Source of the DNA: Acidobacteriota bacterium
Lineage (GTDB): Bacteria > Acidobacteriota > Thermoanaerobaculia > Thermoanaerobaculales > Sulfomarinibacteraceae
Length of the DNA: 41,942 nucleotides
NCBI GenBank assembly: GCA_013152895.1
Contig: JAADFN010000040.1
Coordinates: 1-41,942, forward strand
Direction of reading: 5' to 3'
A program made the translations under genes and the position numbers. Positions 8,010 to 17,023 of the stretch are shown here, in pieces (position 1 is the stretch's first letter; the number at the start of each line of letters is the position of its first letter). The notes under the pieces are model-generated. The model ran no database searches. It was given only the letters and a program-made list of their open reading frames with translations, and was not told where the DNA came from.

Positions 8010-8408
8010 ATGGGAATCAACAAGGTCATTCTCGTCGGAAACGTTGGAAGGGACGTCGACTTCAGGGCTCTTCCGAACGGAAACAATCTCGCGAAGTTCA
8101 CGCTGGCCACGTCGGAGGCACGTTTCAAGGATTCCGACGGAAAACCACACACGGAATGGCACCGAATCGTCGTCTGGGGCAAGCTTGCCGAGATCTGCAA
8201 CCAGTACGTGACCAAGGGAAAGCAGCTGTACGTCGAGGGACGTATCCGTACGAGCAGCTACGAAAAGGACGGCATCAAGCGCTATTCGACCGAGATCTAC
8301 GCCGACACCATCGAATTCCTCGGCAGGCGGTCCGATTCTGGAACCCAGGTCTCCGGCGGTAGCTCGAGCTATCCGAACGACACCGATACCGACGACGTTC
8401 CATTCTGA
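8010..8408 (+). CDS. ssb: Single-stranded DNA-binding protein
   Basis: 132 residues with an OB fold at about 1-108 (GINKVILVGNVGRDVDF, then LATSEARFKDSDGKPHTEWH and VVWGKLAEICNQYVTKGKQL). A short Ser/Gly/Asp-rich linker leads to the acidic tip DTDDVPF that in this family recruits replication and repair partners. The ATG at 8010 has GGGAGGAGAG upstream. It stands alone, divergent from murJ. Shorter than E. coli SSB because the linker is brief. Confidence 0.96.
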   Translation: MGINKVILVGNVGRDVDFRALPNGNNLAKFTLATSEARFKDSDGKPHTEWHRIVVWGKLAEICNQYVTKGKQLYVEGRIRTSSYEKDGIKRYSTEIYADTIEFLGRRSDSGTQVSGGSSSYPNDTDTDDVPF

Positions 8409-8652
8409 CCAGGGTGCCGGTGGCGCCGGCGTTCGCTGACGCCACGAACGTGCATCACGGTCCCATGATCCGGCCACGTCGAGGATCGCCGGGGAGTGCA
8501 GGCCCAGCCAGCGAACGGGCGCAGCCCGGCCTTTTCGATGCCGCCTCGAACAACCCGCCCGTCGTGCGAGCGTGATGACACGGCGCCTCGTTTCTCGTAT
8601 CCTTGGGCCGGGGCGGGTGTGACACCCCGGGCTGATGATCAAGGAGGGTCTC

Positions 8653-8844
8653 ATGAGCGGGCCAGTGTGGCGTTATGAAAAGTGTGAGAGCTGTCTTTGC
8701 GATGAGTGCCTTCGTCAGGTCGACGCAGCCTACGTCCTGGGGACGATCAACGATGCGGAGTTTCACCGGGGCCGCACCCTGTGCGAGGACTGCTACCGCA
8801 CGAACATCGAGTTGATGACACACCGCCAGAGACAGGACCTGTAG
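8653..8844 (+). CDS. small cysteine-rich protein, probable zinc-binding
   Basis: 63 residues with six cysteines: C11, C14, C16, C19 (CESCLCDEC) and C44, C47 (CEDC). The two CxxC-type knuckles separated by about 25 residues suggest a zinc-ribbon or treble-clef-like fold. No family recognised. The start is fixed by AAGGAGGG five bases before ATG. It is flanked by ssb upstream and the tRNA-Arg on the other strand downstream. A good ribosome site and the regular cysteine spacing support a real gene. Confidence 0.75.
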   Translation: MSGPVWRYEKCESCLCDECLRQVDAAYVLGTINDAEFHRGRTLCEDCYRTNIELMTHRQRQDL

Positions 8845-8937
8845 CAAAGTCCCTGCCTGGACGCTCCAGCCGGCCCGGAGGTTCGTCGCGTCATCGTCAG
8901 ACGCGCTTTGCAGGCGTTGCGTTTGGAGTCGAAGAAG

Positions 8938-9014
8938 TGGCGGGGCTGGAGGGACTCGAACCCCCGGCACGAGGTTTAGGAAACCTCTGCTCTATCCACC
9001 TGAGCTACAGCCCC
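8938..9014 (-). tRNA. tRNA-Arg (anticodon CCU)
   Basis: Full cloverleaf on the minus strand: the acceptor stem GGGGCTG pairs with CAGCCCC, the D arm contains AGCTCAGGTGGATAGAGC, the anticodon stem GAGGT/ACCTC encloses loop TTCCTAA giving anticodon CCT, and the T arm contains GGTTCGAGTCC. The 3' CCA is encoded (8938-8940). It reads AGG arginine codons. Confidence 0.95.
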
Positions 9015-9023
9015 AAGGCCGCC

Positions 9024-9055
9024 CCGATCGTACGATCGGACGCCATTTCTGTCAA
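9024..9055 (-). promoter_or_regulatory. tRNA-Arg promoter overlapped by 16-bp palindrome
   Basis: TTGACA (9050-9055) and TACGAT (9027-9032) with exactly 17 bases between them, ending 12 bases before the tRNA 5' end, make a strong promoter. A perfect 16-base palindrome, CCGATCGTACGATCGG, covers 9024-9039 and contains the whole -10 box. Confidence 0.8.
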
Positions 9056-9095
9056 CGCTTGAGGGGGATGACGACCGATACGATGGATGTTCTCG

Positions 9096-9214
9096 TTAGC
9101 TGCGCGTGTGGTGCCGCGCGTTGGACAGGATCTGTTTCTTGGTGGTGAGATACTCCTTTTCGGTAATCAACTTTTCTTTGAGCAGACTGTAAAGAGAAAC
9201 GATACGGATGTCAG
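9096..9214 (-). pseudogene. SHOCT-domain fragment
   Basis: A minus-strand frame reads LYSLLKEKLITEKEYLTTKK, QIL and a short tail, then TAA. This matches the SHOCT domain pattern (about 30 residues, LxxLLxxGxIT-EEEF-KK-LL) normally found at the C-terminus of short membrane or secreted proteins. Upstream the frame runs straight into the left end of the transposase element at 9212, with only a GTG inside the repeat as a possible start. I read it as the tail of a gene cut by the element; a free-standing 41-residue SHOCT peptide is less likely. Confidence 0.45.
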
Positions 9215-9237
9215 GTATCACATTCGCACAATGTATG
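9212..9237 (+). repeat. left terminal repeat of transposase element
   Basis: Begins CAGGTATCACA and ends ATGTATG. It matches the inverted right end at 10271-10296 and the relic left end at 11175-11200. Confidence 0.75.
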
Positions 9238-9262
9238 AATTCCTTGCCCTCCGGCTTGCGAC

Positions 9263-10234
9263 TCAGGCTCTTTCCCTCAACGTCGTGTCGAGCGCCGCCG
9301 CGGCGCGCTCGAATCTGTCGTCATGTTTCATCCTCGCCGCTCCGTCGGTTACCCAGCGGCTGACACTCCCAGGGTTCTTGTGGAGCGCCTCGGCAAGCTT
9401 TCTTACCCCCTGGTGGTACCGCTCCACGCCAACGACGGCCAACAGCTCGCGCGCCTCGCGTAGCCGGGAGGTCTTGCCCCTACCCGCGATCTCCTCAAGA
9501 TCGACGCCCAGGGCCGTGCACGCTCGTTCGAGGTACACCCCCGCTCCCAGGACCGGCCGTTCAGGCGCAGTGCTCCTTCCCAGGTAGTCAAGGTAGGGCA
9601 CGTCCTCTCTCGGTTCTATCTCGTCTTCCTCTTTTCCCCTTCTCCTCCACCACGGAAGCTCACCGGGATCCCCGAGCGTCCACTCGGCCCCCTGGCTCGC
9701 GGCCAACCGTTCGGAGTACGCCCTTCGCGCCATGGCGCGCCGCGTACCGAAGCTCAGCAAGGCCTCATCGATGTCCACAAGGCGATGCCTCCGTTTTCCC
9801 ATCAGCTCGAGATGGCCACTCCACGGGTAGTCCGACGGATCCTCGACCAGGCCCGCGGCCACCGGGTTGAGATGGATGTAGAGAATCAGCCGTTCCAGGT
9901 AGCGTTGATCCATGACGATCTTCGCCCGGTATCTCGTCTGCCACAGCGGCCCCAGGAGCTCCTTCCGGCGATTGTAACCCTTCGTGACGCGAACATTGAT
10001 GGACGCCATGCTCCGCCAGAGGGAAACCCTGGTGCTCCGAAGAGCGAGATGGTAATGATTTGCCATGAGGCTCCAGGCATAGAGAAGAAACCCGTCCCGC
10101 TCCTTGATCTCCCGGACCACCTCGACAAAGGCCGCCGCCTCCCCCTGATCCTCAAAGGCCCGCTCCCCGTGCGCCGTCCGGCAGTACACGTGGTACACCC
10201 CACCCTCCACAAATACCCTCGGCCTCCTCCCCAT
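9263..10234 (-). CDS. REP-associated tyrosine transposase (HUH/Y1)
   Basis: 323 residues. The N-terminal Y1_Tnp domain (about 1-125) starts RPRVFVEGGVYHVYCR, carries the HUH motif NHYHL (His60, His62) and the conserved YLERLILYIHLNPVAAGL segment with candidate catalytic tyrosines at 102 and 109. A C-terminal DnaA-like helix-turn-helix region follows (about 250-320, ERYHQGVRKLAEAL then GSVSRWVTDGAARM). This two-domain form is known among RAYT-type enzymes, which nick and join single-stranded DNA at palindromic repeats. The ATG has AAGGAGG eight bases upstream; a GTG frame seven codons longer is less likely. The frame is intact. Confidence 0.92.
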   Translation of the reverse strand: MGRRPRVFVEGGVYHVYCRTAHGERAFEDQGEAAAFVEVVREIKERDGFLLYAWSLMANHYHLALRSTRVSLWRSMASINVRVTKGYNRRKELLGPLWQTRYRAKIVMDQRYLERLILYIHLNPVAAGLVEDPSDYPWSGHLELMGKRRHRLVDIDEALLSFGTRRAMARRAYSERLAASQGAEWTLGDPGELPWWRRRGKEEDEIEPREDVPYLDYLGRSTAPERPVLGAGVYLERACTALGVDLEEIAGRGKTSRLREARELLAVVGVERYHQGVRKLAEALHKNPGSVSRWVTDGAARMKHDDRFERAAAALDTTLRERA

Positions 10235-10270
10235 CTTCCAAGCCTCCTTCAGCACCTGCGTTCATCGAAC

Positions 10271-10296
10271 CATACATCATGTGATTGTGATACCTG
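10271..10296 (-). repeat. right terminal repeat of transposase element
   Basis: On the minus strand begins CAGGTATCACA and ends ATGTATG, pairing with the left end at 9212-9237. It lies 37 bases upstream of the transposase start and may also contain its promoter region. Confidence 0.75.
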
Positions 10297-10384
10297 GCAC
10301 CGGCAAACGGCCACCCCCACATCGAACTAATTCACGAGAAATCACGCCCTCGATGTGCGGAATGTAGGGCTTGGAAGAGTCAAC

Positions 10385-11101
10385 TCATGGTTTTGCTGCC
10401 TCGAGGAAGAGGTTTAAACCAAAATCGCGCAGATCCAGGTACCGCAAACGCGGGAAACGTGAGCGGTTCCAAGACACGCGGTGAACCCGAAAGCCGATAC
10501 CGGTGAGGACGTCCTTCAAGTAGGGGTAATCATAGACAAACCGATGCTCGCCCCCCATGCGGCAGTGCATGTTGAGCGCTTCGCACGGTGTTTGAGCCCC
10601 GAGGTAGGCGCCGCACCACGCCAAATGCCGAGCACGAGGATGGAGGTAGATGTTTGCGACGAGCCGGCCGAGGTCCGGCGTCAGCAGCCGCATTACGCCC
10701 CCGGGCCGCAGAACGCGGAAGCATTCTGCAAGAAGGTTATGGCCGGCATCACGTTCCAGATGCTCCAGGAGATCCTCCGAGTGGATGAAATCGATCGAGC
10801 CAGATGAGAACGGGAGCGGCTGTGAGAGATCCGCCTGGAGGTCCACGGCGGGCGAGTTGATTATATCGACGTTAATCCAGCCCTCGATATGGTAATCTTC
10901 GCACCCAAGGTGCAGGCAAGGTCCGCTTGGCCCACGGGTAACAAGCGAGCGAGCACGCTGAAGTTCCCGAAAGTACTGGAGAATCAAGGTGTCGTTCTTC
11001 TGGGGCGCCTGATAGTATTCCTTCTGCAATGCCCGAAGACGCCTTCGGATCCGAAAGCGTTCGATGGCCGGCAAGACGCGACCCAGCATAGCCATTCCCA
11101 T
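10385..11101 (-). CDS. class I SAM-dependent methyltransferase
   Basis: 238 residues with a Methyltransf_11-like core: LHLGCEDYHIEGWINVDI (motif I and following acidic residue), DLSQPLPFSSGSIDFIHSED (motif II region), and CFRVLRPGGVMRLLTPDLGR (post-II). This subtype is common in polysaccharide and glycan gene clusters, so the substrate may be a sugar or lipid, but nothing nearby identifies it. The ATG has GGGAGG about nine bases upstream; ATGs at codons 3 and 5 are alternatives. It lies between the intact transposase element and its relic, both in the same orientation, and looks less GC-biased than its neighbours, so it may have been acquired with them. Confidence 0.85.
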   Translation of the reverse strand: MGMAMLGRVLPAIERFRIRRRLRALQKEYYQAPQKNDTLILQYFRELQRARSLVTRGPSGPCLHLGCEDYHIEGWINVDIINSPAVDLQADLSQPLPFSSGSIDFIHSEDLLEHLERDAGHNLLAECFRVLRPGGVMRLLTPDLGRLVANIYLHPRARHLAWCGAYLGAQTPCEALNMHCRMGGEHRFVYDYPYLKDVLTGIGFRVHRVSWNRSRFPRLRYLDLRDFGLNLFLEAAKP

Positions 11102-11174
11102 ACTACACTACCTCCCAACGGCGCTTATCTCTGCTCCGTTGGCATCTTTGCAACATTCGGTGCCACATCCGGAG

Positions 11175-11302
11175 CAGGTATCACATTCGAACAATGTGTG
11201 GATTCCTTGCCCTCCGACTTGCGACTCAAGCTCTTCCCCTCAGTGTCGTGTCGAGCGCCTCCGCGGCGCGCTCGAATCTGTGGTCACGTTTCACCCGCCA
11301 CC
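11175..11302 (-). pseudogene. truncated second copy of the transposase element
   Basis: From CAGGTATCACA at 11175 this copies 9212 onward for about 125 bases with few changes. On the minus strand it still encodes the last residues of the transposase, DHRFERAAEALDTTLRGRA, then TGA, against DDRFERAAAALDTTLRERA in the intact gene. Similarity fades near 11302, and the rest of the transposase and the other end are missing. Most substitutions are silent or conservative, so it came from a related functional copy. Confidence 0.85.
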
Positions 11303-11471
11303 CGCTGAACCGTCAGCTTGCTCCTCTCCGACCCCTCTGGCTCCCCGGATTCGTTTCTTGCGAACGACGGCCCATCGTTGCCACGTCTATCAACCTTGAA
11401 CAACCATCTGGCAAGGTCCAGCTCACACCGTTTCGGCCGATGCTGCAAGTTCCGCCTCGTTCTACGGAGGA

Positions 11472-11783
11472 TCAGTCCCAGATGCCGAGCATCGCCTTGA
11501 CCTCGTCGTCGGCATCGATGCGGGGATCCCATGGGGGCGACCACACGAGCTCGACATCGGCGCTCGACACACCCTCCAGGCGGCTCACGGCGAAGCGGGC
11601 AGCCTCGACGATCTCCGGACCGAGTGGGCACATCGGGGATGTCAGCGTCATCTTGACGGTCACACTCCCCTTTTCGGGATCGACCTCGATGCCCCGGACC
11701 AGGCCGAGGTCGACGATCGATAGCCCGATTTCCGGATCCTTGACCGGTTGCAAGCACGCCCTGACCTGCTCAACCGTTACCAT
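11472..11783 (-). CDS. sufT: SufT/MIP18-family Fe-S assembly factor
   Basis: 103 residues of the DUF59/MIP18 family: VKDPEIGLSIVDLGLVRGIE, then VTVKMTLTSPMCPLG with the conserved cysteine, and a C-terminal VWSPPWDP. SufT proteins help mature Fe-S proteins, often as auxiliary carriers. The ATG at 11783 has GAGGAGG upstream and overlaps the end of sufU by 14 bases. Last gene of the suf operon. Confidence 0.93.
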   Translation of the reverse strand: MVTVEQVRACLQPVKDPEIGLSIVDLGLVRGIEVDPEKGSVTVKMTLTSPMCPLGPEIVEAARFAVSRLEGVSSADVELVWSPPWDPRIDADDEVKAMLGIWD

Positions 11784-12261
11784 GATCGGTTGCCTCCTCT
11801 TCTCCAGCCGTTGCAGCCGCGTGCTTTTCACCGGCATCCACGGCAGCGCGCAACAGGGTGACCCACGGTAACAACGCACACTTGACCCGCACTGGAAACT
11901 GGCGGACGCCGGTCAAGGCTTCAAGGTCGCCAAGATCCATTTCGCTCGGAGGATCATCGCCGTGCATCATCCGCTTGAAGATCTCGGCGATCTTGCGGGC
12001 GTCGTCGATGCTCCTGCCCTTGACCAGCTCGGCCAGCATCGAACCGGACGCGGTCGACACGGCGCATCCCCGTCCGATCACGGCGACGTCCGTGATGATG
12101 TCCCCGTCGAGCTCGAGCTGCAGGGTGACCTCGTCTCCGCAGGAGGGATTGAGCCCGGATTCCTCGACATCGACGCGTTCCAGGTGATGACGCCCCCGCG
12201 GGTGGCGATGGTGATCGAGGATGACCTCCCGGTAGAGCTGGTCCAACATGTCTGCGCTCAT
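11770..12261 (-). CDS. sufU: SufU sulfur-transfer protein
   Basis: 163 residues of the IscU/SufU family. The ligands C41, D43 (NPSCGDE), C66 (GRGCAVSTASGS) and C128 (VKCALLPW) fall at the very positions used for zinc in Bacillus subtilis SufU, where the protein accepts persulfide from SufS. The 18-20 residue insertion typical of SufU before the last cysteine is present (DPPSEMDLGDLEAL region). The start overlaps the sufS stop by one base (TGATG). The C-terminal tail is Glu/Ala rich and non-conserved. Confidence 0.94.
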   Translation of the reverse strand: MSADMLDQLYREVILDHHRHPRGRHHLERVDVEESGLNPSCGDEVTLQLELDGDIITDVAVIGRGCAVSTASGSMLAELVKGRSIDDARKIAEIFKRMMHGDDPPSEMDLGDLEALTGVRQFPVRVKCALLPWVTLLRAAVDAGEKHAAATAGEEEATDHGNG

Positions 12262-13514
12262 CAGCTGAAGTACCTCCTTGCAAAGCGGATCCCTTCGCAC
12301 AGGGCATCGACATCATCGATCGTGGAATAGATGCCAAAAGATGCCCGCGTCGTTGCCACCACCCCCAGCCTCCGGTGGAGCGGTTGCGCGCAGTGGTGAC
12401 CCGCGCGGACCGCGACGCCCGCCTGGTCCAGCAGGGTCGCCATGTCGTGCGGATGCACCTCGGGATCATGAAAGCTGACAAGCCCTCCGCGGCGCGCGGC
12501 ATCCCGAGGCCCAAAAACGACGAGGCCGGGAAACTCCGCCAGTTTTTCGAGGGCGTACTGGGTGATCATCCGTTCGTGTTCCCGGACGTTCTCCAGGCCC
12601 AGGTCCTCGAAGTAATCGATGGCGGCCGGGAAGGCGGCGGCAGCGGCAACGTTCGGCGTTCCCGCCTCGAACTTCAGGGGAGGATCGGCCCAGGTGGCCC
12701 GGTCGAGGAACACCTCGTTGATCATCTCGCCCCCACCCTCCATCGGCTCCATGGTATCCAGGATGTCCGGCCGGGCAACGAGAAACCCGAGCCCCATCGG
12801 CCCGTAACACTTGTGCGCCGAAAAGGCGAGGACATCGGCGCCGAGAGCCTTCATGCTCACCGGCATGTGGCCAACCCCCTGGGCCGCATCGACGACGACG
12901 ATGGCCCCGACGCGGTGGGCGGCCTCGGCGACCTCGGCCACCGGGTTGATCGTTCCCAGCACGTTTGAAACGTGGACCAGCGACACGATCCGCGTCCTCG
13001 GGCCCAGGAGGTTCACGAGCTCGTCGAGCCTCAGCTCTCCCCCGTCGGTGATCGGGATGTGCCGCAGAACGACGCCGGTCCGGCCGGCCAGCATGATCCA
13101 GGGAACAAGGTTCGCGTGGTGCTCCATCTCGGTCAGCAAGATCTCGTCCCCCGGCTTGAGGGTGTGCTCCAGCCCGCGGGCCACCATGTTGATGGAGGCC
13201 GTTGCATTGCGGGTGATCACGACCGAAGACGGCGCCGGTGCGTCGATCAGCGCGGCGACCCGCGTCCGGCAATTCTCGTACGCGGCGGTCGCTTCCTCTG
13301 CAAGCGTATGAATGCCCCTGTGCACGTTGGCATTGACACCCCGGTAGTACGCCTGCTCCGCCCGGATCACCGTCTCCGGCTTCTGGGCGGTTGCGGCCGT
13401 GTCGAGGTACACGAGCCTGTGCGCGTTCACCGTGCGCCGGAGCGCCGGGAAGTGACCGGAAAGCTCCGGCCAGACGAATGGAAGCGTTCGAGGGATCTTA
13501 CCCGCGCTCATCAT
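12261..13514 (-). CDS. sufS: Cysteine desulfurase SufS
   Basis: 417 residues, a PLP enzyme that takes sulfur from cysteine for Fe-S assembly. The PLP lysine is K235 in FSAHKCYGPMG and the persulfide-carrying cysteine is C375 in VRAGHHCAQPLH, as in group II desulfurases. Other family marks are LDTAATAQKP and NATASINMVA. The start overlaps the sufD stop (ATGA). SufU encoded immediately downstream is the likely sulfur acceptor; no SufE is in the window. Confidence 0.96.
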   Translation of the reverse strand: MMSAGKIPRTLPFVWPELSGHFPALRRTVNAHRLVYLDTAATAQKPETVIRAEQAYYRGVNANVHRGIHTLAEEATAAYENCRTRVAALIDAPAPSSVVITRNATASINMVARGLEHTLKPGDEILLTEMEHHANLVPWIMLAGRTGVVLRHIPITDGGELRLDELVNLLGPRTRIVSLVHVSNVLGTINPVAEVAEAAHRVGAIVVVDAAQGVGHMPVSMKALGADVLAFSAHKCYGPMGLGFLVARPDILDTMEPMEGGGEMINEVFLDRATWADPPLKFEAGTPNVAAAAAFPAAIDYFEDLGLENVREHERMITQYALEKLAEFPGLVVFGPRDAARRGGLVSFHDPEVHPHDMATLLDQAGVAVRAGHHCAQPLHRRLGVVATTRASFGIYSTIDDVDALCEGIRFARRYFS

Positions 13515-14833
13515 GCCACCCCACCCTCATCATCAGTATCGTCTTCGTGCAGAAAGCGCCCGATGCGCTGCGCGATGATCGCCTCGAGCGGTTCCCGCAG
13601 CCCTGGGGGCATGCGGGACAGCGCCGGGTCGACGAACCCGCGAACGATCAGGCGTTGCGCCTCGGCGCCTGGAATACCCCGGCTCTGGAGGTAGAAGACC
13701 TGCTCCGGGTCCAGGGGGGCGACGGTCGCTCCGTGACTGCACGATACATCGTCGGTCATGATCTCCAGCTCGGGAATCGTGTCAGCGCGGCACCGTTCGG
13801 ACAGGAGCAGGTTCCTGTTCTCCTGGTACGCCTCGGAGCCTGGCGCACCCGTGTCGATCCGGATGATGCCGGTGTAGGCCGAGCGCGCATGGCCGGTCAA
13901 GGCGACCTTGAAGTCGATGTTCGACCGCGTGTTGGGGGCCATGTGCTCGTGGACCGTGTGATGATCCATGTGCTGGCTCCCCTCTCCCAGGACGAAGCCC
14001 ACGATCTCGCTGGCCGCTCCAGGACCTTCGAGGATCGCTCCCACGTCCATTTTGACCAGCGAGCCGCCGAACGAGGCCAGCACCGTTGTCAGGGAGGCGT
14101 CGCGAGCCACGGCGGTCCGGGTCGTCGCGTGAGCCACCGTGCCGGTATCGAGCCGCTGCAAGAGCACGTGCCGGACGTTGGCGCCCGGATGGAGCGATGT
14201 CTCGGTCACGGCGCTGATGTAGGCCCCTTCGCCACCACCCCGGTGATCCTCGACGAGGGTCAGGACGGCGCTCATCCCCGCCTCGACGACCAGCCGGGGC
14301 GCAGACCAGCCGGGGCCGGCCAACGTCACCACGTGGACCGCCCCGGGGATGACGGCGTTACGCGGAACGCGGACGAGCAGCGCGCTGGTCCACCCGGCAG
14401 CGTTGAGGGCTTCCAATACGCCATGGGCGCTCGGGACGCCGCGGCCGAGCAATGCAACGGCGGTTGCGGACGCAGCCACCGGAAGGATTTCGAGCCCTGC
14501 CGCCGCGGCAGCATCCGAGATCGTAATCCGCGGCGCCCGTCCCGCCGCGACGACAACCACGGCGCCGCCATCGGGAACGGATGGCGCCTCGACCAGGCCG
14601 GCGCCCGGATCGGCGACCTCGGGCGGCCCGGGCGGCAGGAGCTTGCCGGGACTCGTGTAACGCCAGAGGTGGGCTGACCGGTCGGGCGGCGGCAACTGGC
14701 GGAGAATCCGCAGCGCCTCCAGCCTCTTGGACAGCAGCGGCGCCGGCTCCTCGAGCCGTCCGGACAACGACCGGACGAACGCCTCGTCGAAACCGGTTGC
14801 AGCAACGGGCATGATGGCGGAAGCGTCAGCCAA
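13511..14833 (-). CDS. sufD: Fe-S scaffold subunit SufD
   Basis: About 440 residues. SufD pairs with SufB and SufC in the SufBC2D scaffold. The C-terminal beta-helix part is typical ([20 protein letters not shown], then [20 protein letters not shown] and a C-terminal helical bundle). The N-terminal third is weakly conserved, as usual. I choose the TTG at 14833 as start because GGAGG lies five bases before it; the next ATG (14812) has no ribosome binding site. With this start it overlaps the sufB stop by 8 bases. Confidence 0.92.
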   Translation of the reverse strand: MADASAIMPVAATGFDEAFVRSLSGRLEEPAPLLSKRLEALRILRQLPPPDRSAHLWRYTSPGKLLPPGPPEVADPGAGLVEAPSVPDGGAVVVVAAGRAPRITISDAAAAAGLEILPVAASATAVALLGRGVPSAHGVLEALNAAGWTSALLVRVPRNAVIPGAVHVVTLAGPGWSAPRLVVEAGMSAVLTLVEDHRGGGEGAYISAVTETSLHPGANVRHVLLQRLDTGTVAHATTRTAVARDASLTTVLASFGGSLVKMDVGAILEGPGAASEIVGFVLGEGSQHMDHHTVHEHMAPNTRSNIDFKVALTGHARSAYTGIIRIDTGAPGSEAYQENRNLLLSERCRADTIPELEIMTDDVSCSHGATVAPLDPEQVFYLQSRGIPGAEAQRLIVRGFVDPALSRMPPGLREPLEAIIAQRIGRFLHEDDTDDEGGVA

Positions 14834-16247
14834 CGGAATCCTCCATTTCAAGCTCGATCAGGCGGTTGAGCTCCACGGCATATTCCATCGGAAGCTCCTT
14901 GACGAACGGTTCGATGAACCCGTTCACGATCATCAGGCGGGCCTGGTCTTCGCTCAGGCCCCGGCTCTGGAGGTAGAAGAGCTGCTCGTCCGCCAGCTTC
15001 GAGACGCGGGCCTCGTGTTCGACGCTGACATCGTTCTCTGCGATTTCCATCGTCGGGTAGGTGTCTGACCTGGCCTCGGCGCCGATCAGAAGCGCATCGC
15101 ACTCCACGTGGGACTTGCAGCCGGTGGCGCCAGGGGTCATCTTCACGAGGCCCCGGTACGACGACCGTCCCTGACCCTTGGAGATCGACTTGGAGATGAT
15201 GCGGGACGTCGTGTTCGGCGCCAGGTGGATCATCTTGGCGCCGGCATCCTGGTGCTGGCCGTTACCTGCGAACGCGATCGACAGCACCTCGCCGTGGGCG
15301 CCCTCGCCCGCGAGGATTACCGCCGGATACTTCATCGTCACCTTGGATCCGAGGTTCCCGTCAACCCATTCGACGATGGCGTTCTCGTATGCCTTGGCAC
15401 GCTGCGTCACCAGGTTGAAGACGTTCGTCGACCAGTTCTGGATCGTGCTGTACCTGATGTGGGCGCCCTTCATCGCGATCAGCTCGATCACTCCGGAGTG
15501 CAGGGAATCCGAGCTGTAGACGGGGGCCGTACACCCCTCGATGTAGTGAACGAAGGCGCCCTCGTCGGCGATGATCAACGTCCTCTCGAACTGTCCCATG
15601 TTCTTCGAGTTGATCCTGAAATAGGCCTGGAGCGGGATCTCGACCTTGGTGCCCGGTGGCACGTAGACGAACGACCCCCCCGACCAGACGGCCGTGTTGA
15701 GCGCGGCGAACTTGTTGTCCGCAGCCGGCACGACCGAACCGAAGAACTTCTTGATGATCTCCGGGTACTGCTTGAGCCCGGAATCGATGTCCAGGAAGAT
15801 GACGCCCTGTTTCTCGAGATCGGCGCGAAACGAGTGGTACACGACCTCCGATTCGTACTGGGCCGACACCCCGGCCAGGAACTTGCGCTCGGCCTCGGGA
15901 ACGCCGAGCCGGTCGAAGGTTTTCTTGATCCGCTCCGGGACTTCATCCCAGTCGCGGGTCAGCTTTCCCAGCGGTTTCATGTAGTAGTACAGCTCGTCGA
16001 AACGGAGCTCGGCGAGCATCGACGGATCGATCCAGGTCGGCATCGGCTTCGCCAGGAAGATATCGAGCGCCCCGTGCCGGATCTCGCGCATCCACCCCGG
16101 CTCTTTCTTGTACCGGGAGATCATCTCCACGACCTCGTGGCTCAGTCCCTTCGGCGTCCTGAGAAGGTATTCTTCCGGATCGTGAAACCCGTACTTCTCC
16201 AGGTAATCCGTGTTGACATCGGCGATCGCACGCTCTTTGGAGGTCAT
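14826..16247 (-). CDS. sufB: Fe-S scaffold subunit SufB
   Basis: 473 residues, the expected length. SufB is the main platform for cluster building in the SufBC2D complex. Signature segments are [40 protein letters not shown] and the C-terminal [20 protein letters not shown]. The start overlaps the sufC stop by 4 bases (ATGA). Confidence 0.97.
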   Translation of the reverse strand: MTSKERAIADVNTDYLEKYGFHDPEEYLLRTPKGLSHEVVEMISRYKKEPGWMREIRHGALDIFLAKPMPTWIDPSMLAELRFDELYYYMKPLGKLTRDWDEVPERIKKTFDRLGVPEAERKFLAGVSAQYESEVVYHSFRADLEKQGVIFLDIDSGLKQYPEIIKKFFGSVVPAADNKFAALNTAVWSGGSFVYVPPGTKVEIPLQAYFRINSKNMGQFERTLIIADEGAFVHYIEGCTAPVYSSDSLHSGVIELIAMKGAHIRYSTIQNWSTNVFNLVTQRAKAYENAIVEWVDGNLGSKVTMKYPAVILAGEGAHGEVLSIAFAGNGQHQDAGAKMIHLAPNTTSRIISKSISKGQGRSSYRGLVKMTPGATGCKSHVECDALLIGAEARSDTYPTMEIAENDVSVEHEARVSKLADEQLFYLQSRGLSEDQARLMIVNGFIEPFVKELPMEYAVELNRLIELEMEDSVG

Positions 16248-17023
16248 CGCGCCCCTCCTGCCGCCCGCGCAGCTTCCGGCTCGAGCCAGTCGTAGCCGCG
16301 CTCCTCGAGCTCGAGGGCAAGCTCGGGGCCTCCGGAACGGACCACCCGGCCGTCCATGAAAACGTGGACGGCGTCCGGTGCGATGTAGTTCAGGATTCTC
16401 TGGTAGTGCGTGACGAGCAGAACGCCGGTCTCACTGCCGGCCGCGCGGTTGATCCCTTCGGAGACGACCTTCAACGCGTCGATGTCCAGCCCGGAATCGG
16501 TTTCATCGAGAAGGGCGAAGAGCGGCTTGAGGATCATCATCTGCAGGATCTCGAGCCGCTTCTTCTCGCCCCCGGAGAACCCGTCGTTGAGGTATCGCGC
16601 CATGAACGAACGGGGCATGTTCAGGACCTTGAACGCATCATCCATCAGCGCGCGGAACTCCCGGACGGGCACATCCTTTCCCCTCCGGGCGGAGAGGGCC
16701 GCCCTGAGAAAACTGGCCACGCTCACCCCCGGCACGGCGACGGGATACTGGAAGCCCAGGAACATACCCCGCCGGGCCCGTTCGTTCGCCGGCAGATCGC
16801 CGATCGGCTCACCTCCGAGCAGGATGTTTCCCTCGACGCGGTAGGCCGGATGCCCCATCAGGGCGGCCGCCAGCGTCGACTTCCCCGAGCCGTTGGGACC
16901 CATCAGGGCGTGTTTCTCGCCGGAATAGATCTCGAGGCTCACGCCCTTGACGATTTCTTTCTCATCAACGTAGACGTGAAGATCCTCGCACGAAAAAACA
17001 GGCGTTCGTTGTGCTGTGCTCAT
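16244..17023 (-). CDS. sufC: Fe-S assembly ATPase SufC
   Basis: 259 residues, an ABC-type ATPase that drives conformational change in SufBD. Walker A is GPNGSGKST (42-50), the signature is [16 protein letters not shown] and Walker B is [13 protein letters not shown]. The start overlaps the upstream rrf2 stop by 4 bases (ATGA). It has an extra 30 or so C-terminal residues rich in Glu and Ala. Confidence 0.97.
   Translation of the reverse strand: MSTAQRTPVFSCEDLHVYVDEKEIVKGVSLEIYSGEKHALMGPNGSGKSTLAAALMGHPAYRVEGNILLGGEPIGDLPANERARRGMFLGFQYPVAVPGVSVASFLRAALSARRGKDVPVREFRALMDDAFKVLNMPRSFMARYLNDGFSGGEKKRLEILQMMILKPLFALLDETDSGLDIDALKVVSEGINRAAGSETGVLLVTHYQRILNYIAPDAVHVFMDGRVVRSGGPELALELEERGYDWLEPEAARAAGGAR

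Larger units (their letters stand above)
9212..10296 (-). mobile_element. REP-associated transposase element with inverted ends
   Basis: A transposase gene bracketed by imperfect inverted repeats. The left end is 9212-9237 and the right end, read on the other strand, is 10296-10271. Both begin CAGGTATCACA (11 of 11) and finish ATGTATG, with 22 of 26 positions identical by my alignment. No target duplication is seen, as expected of single-strand HUH transposition. The exact outer limits are uncertain, since GTGCC before CAGG at the right end could belong to the element. A truncated second copy starts at 11175. Confidence 0.7.
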
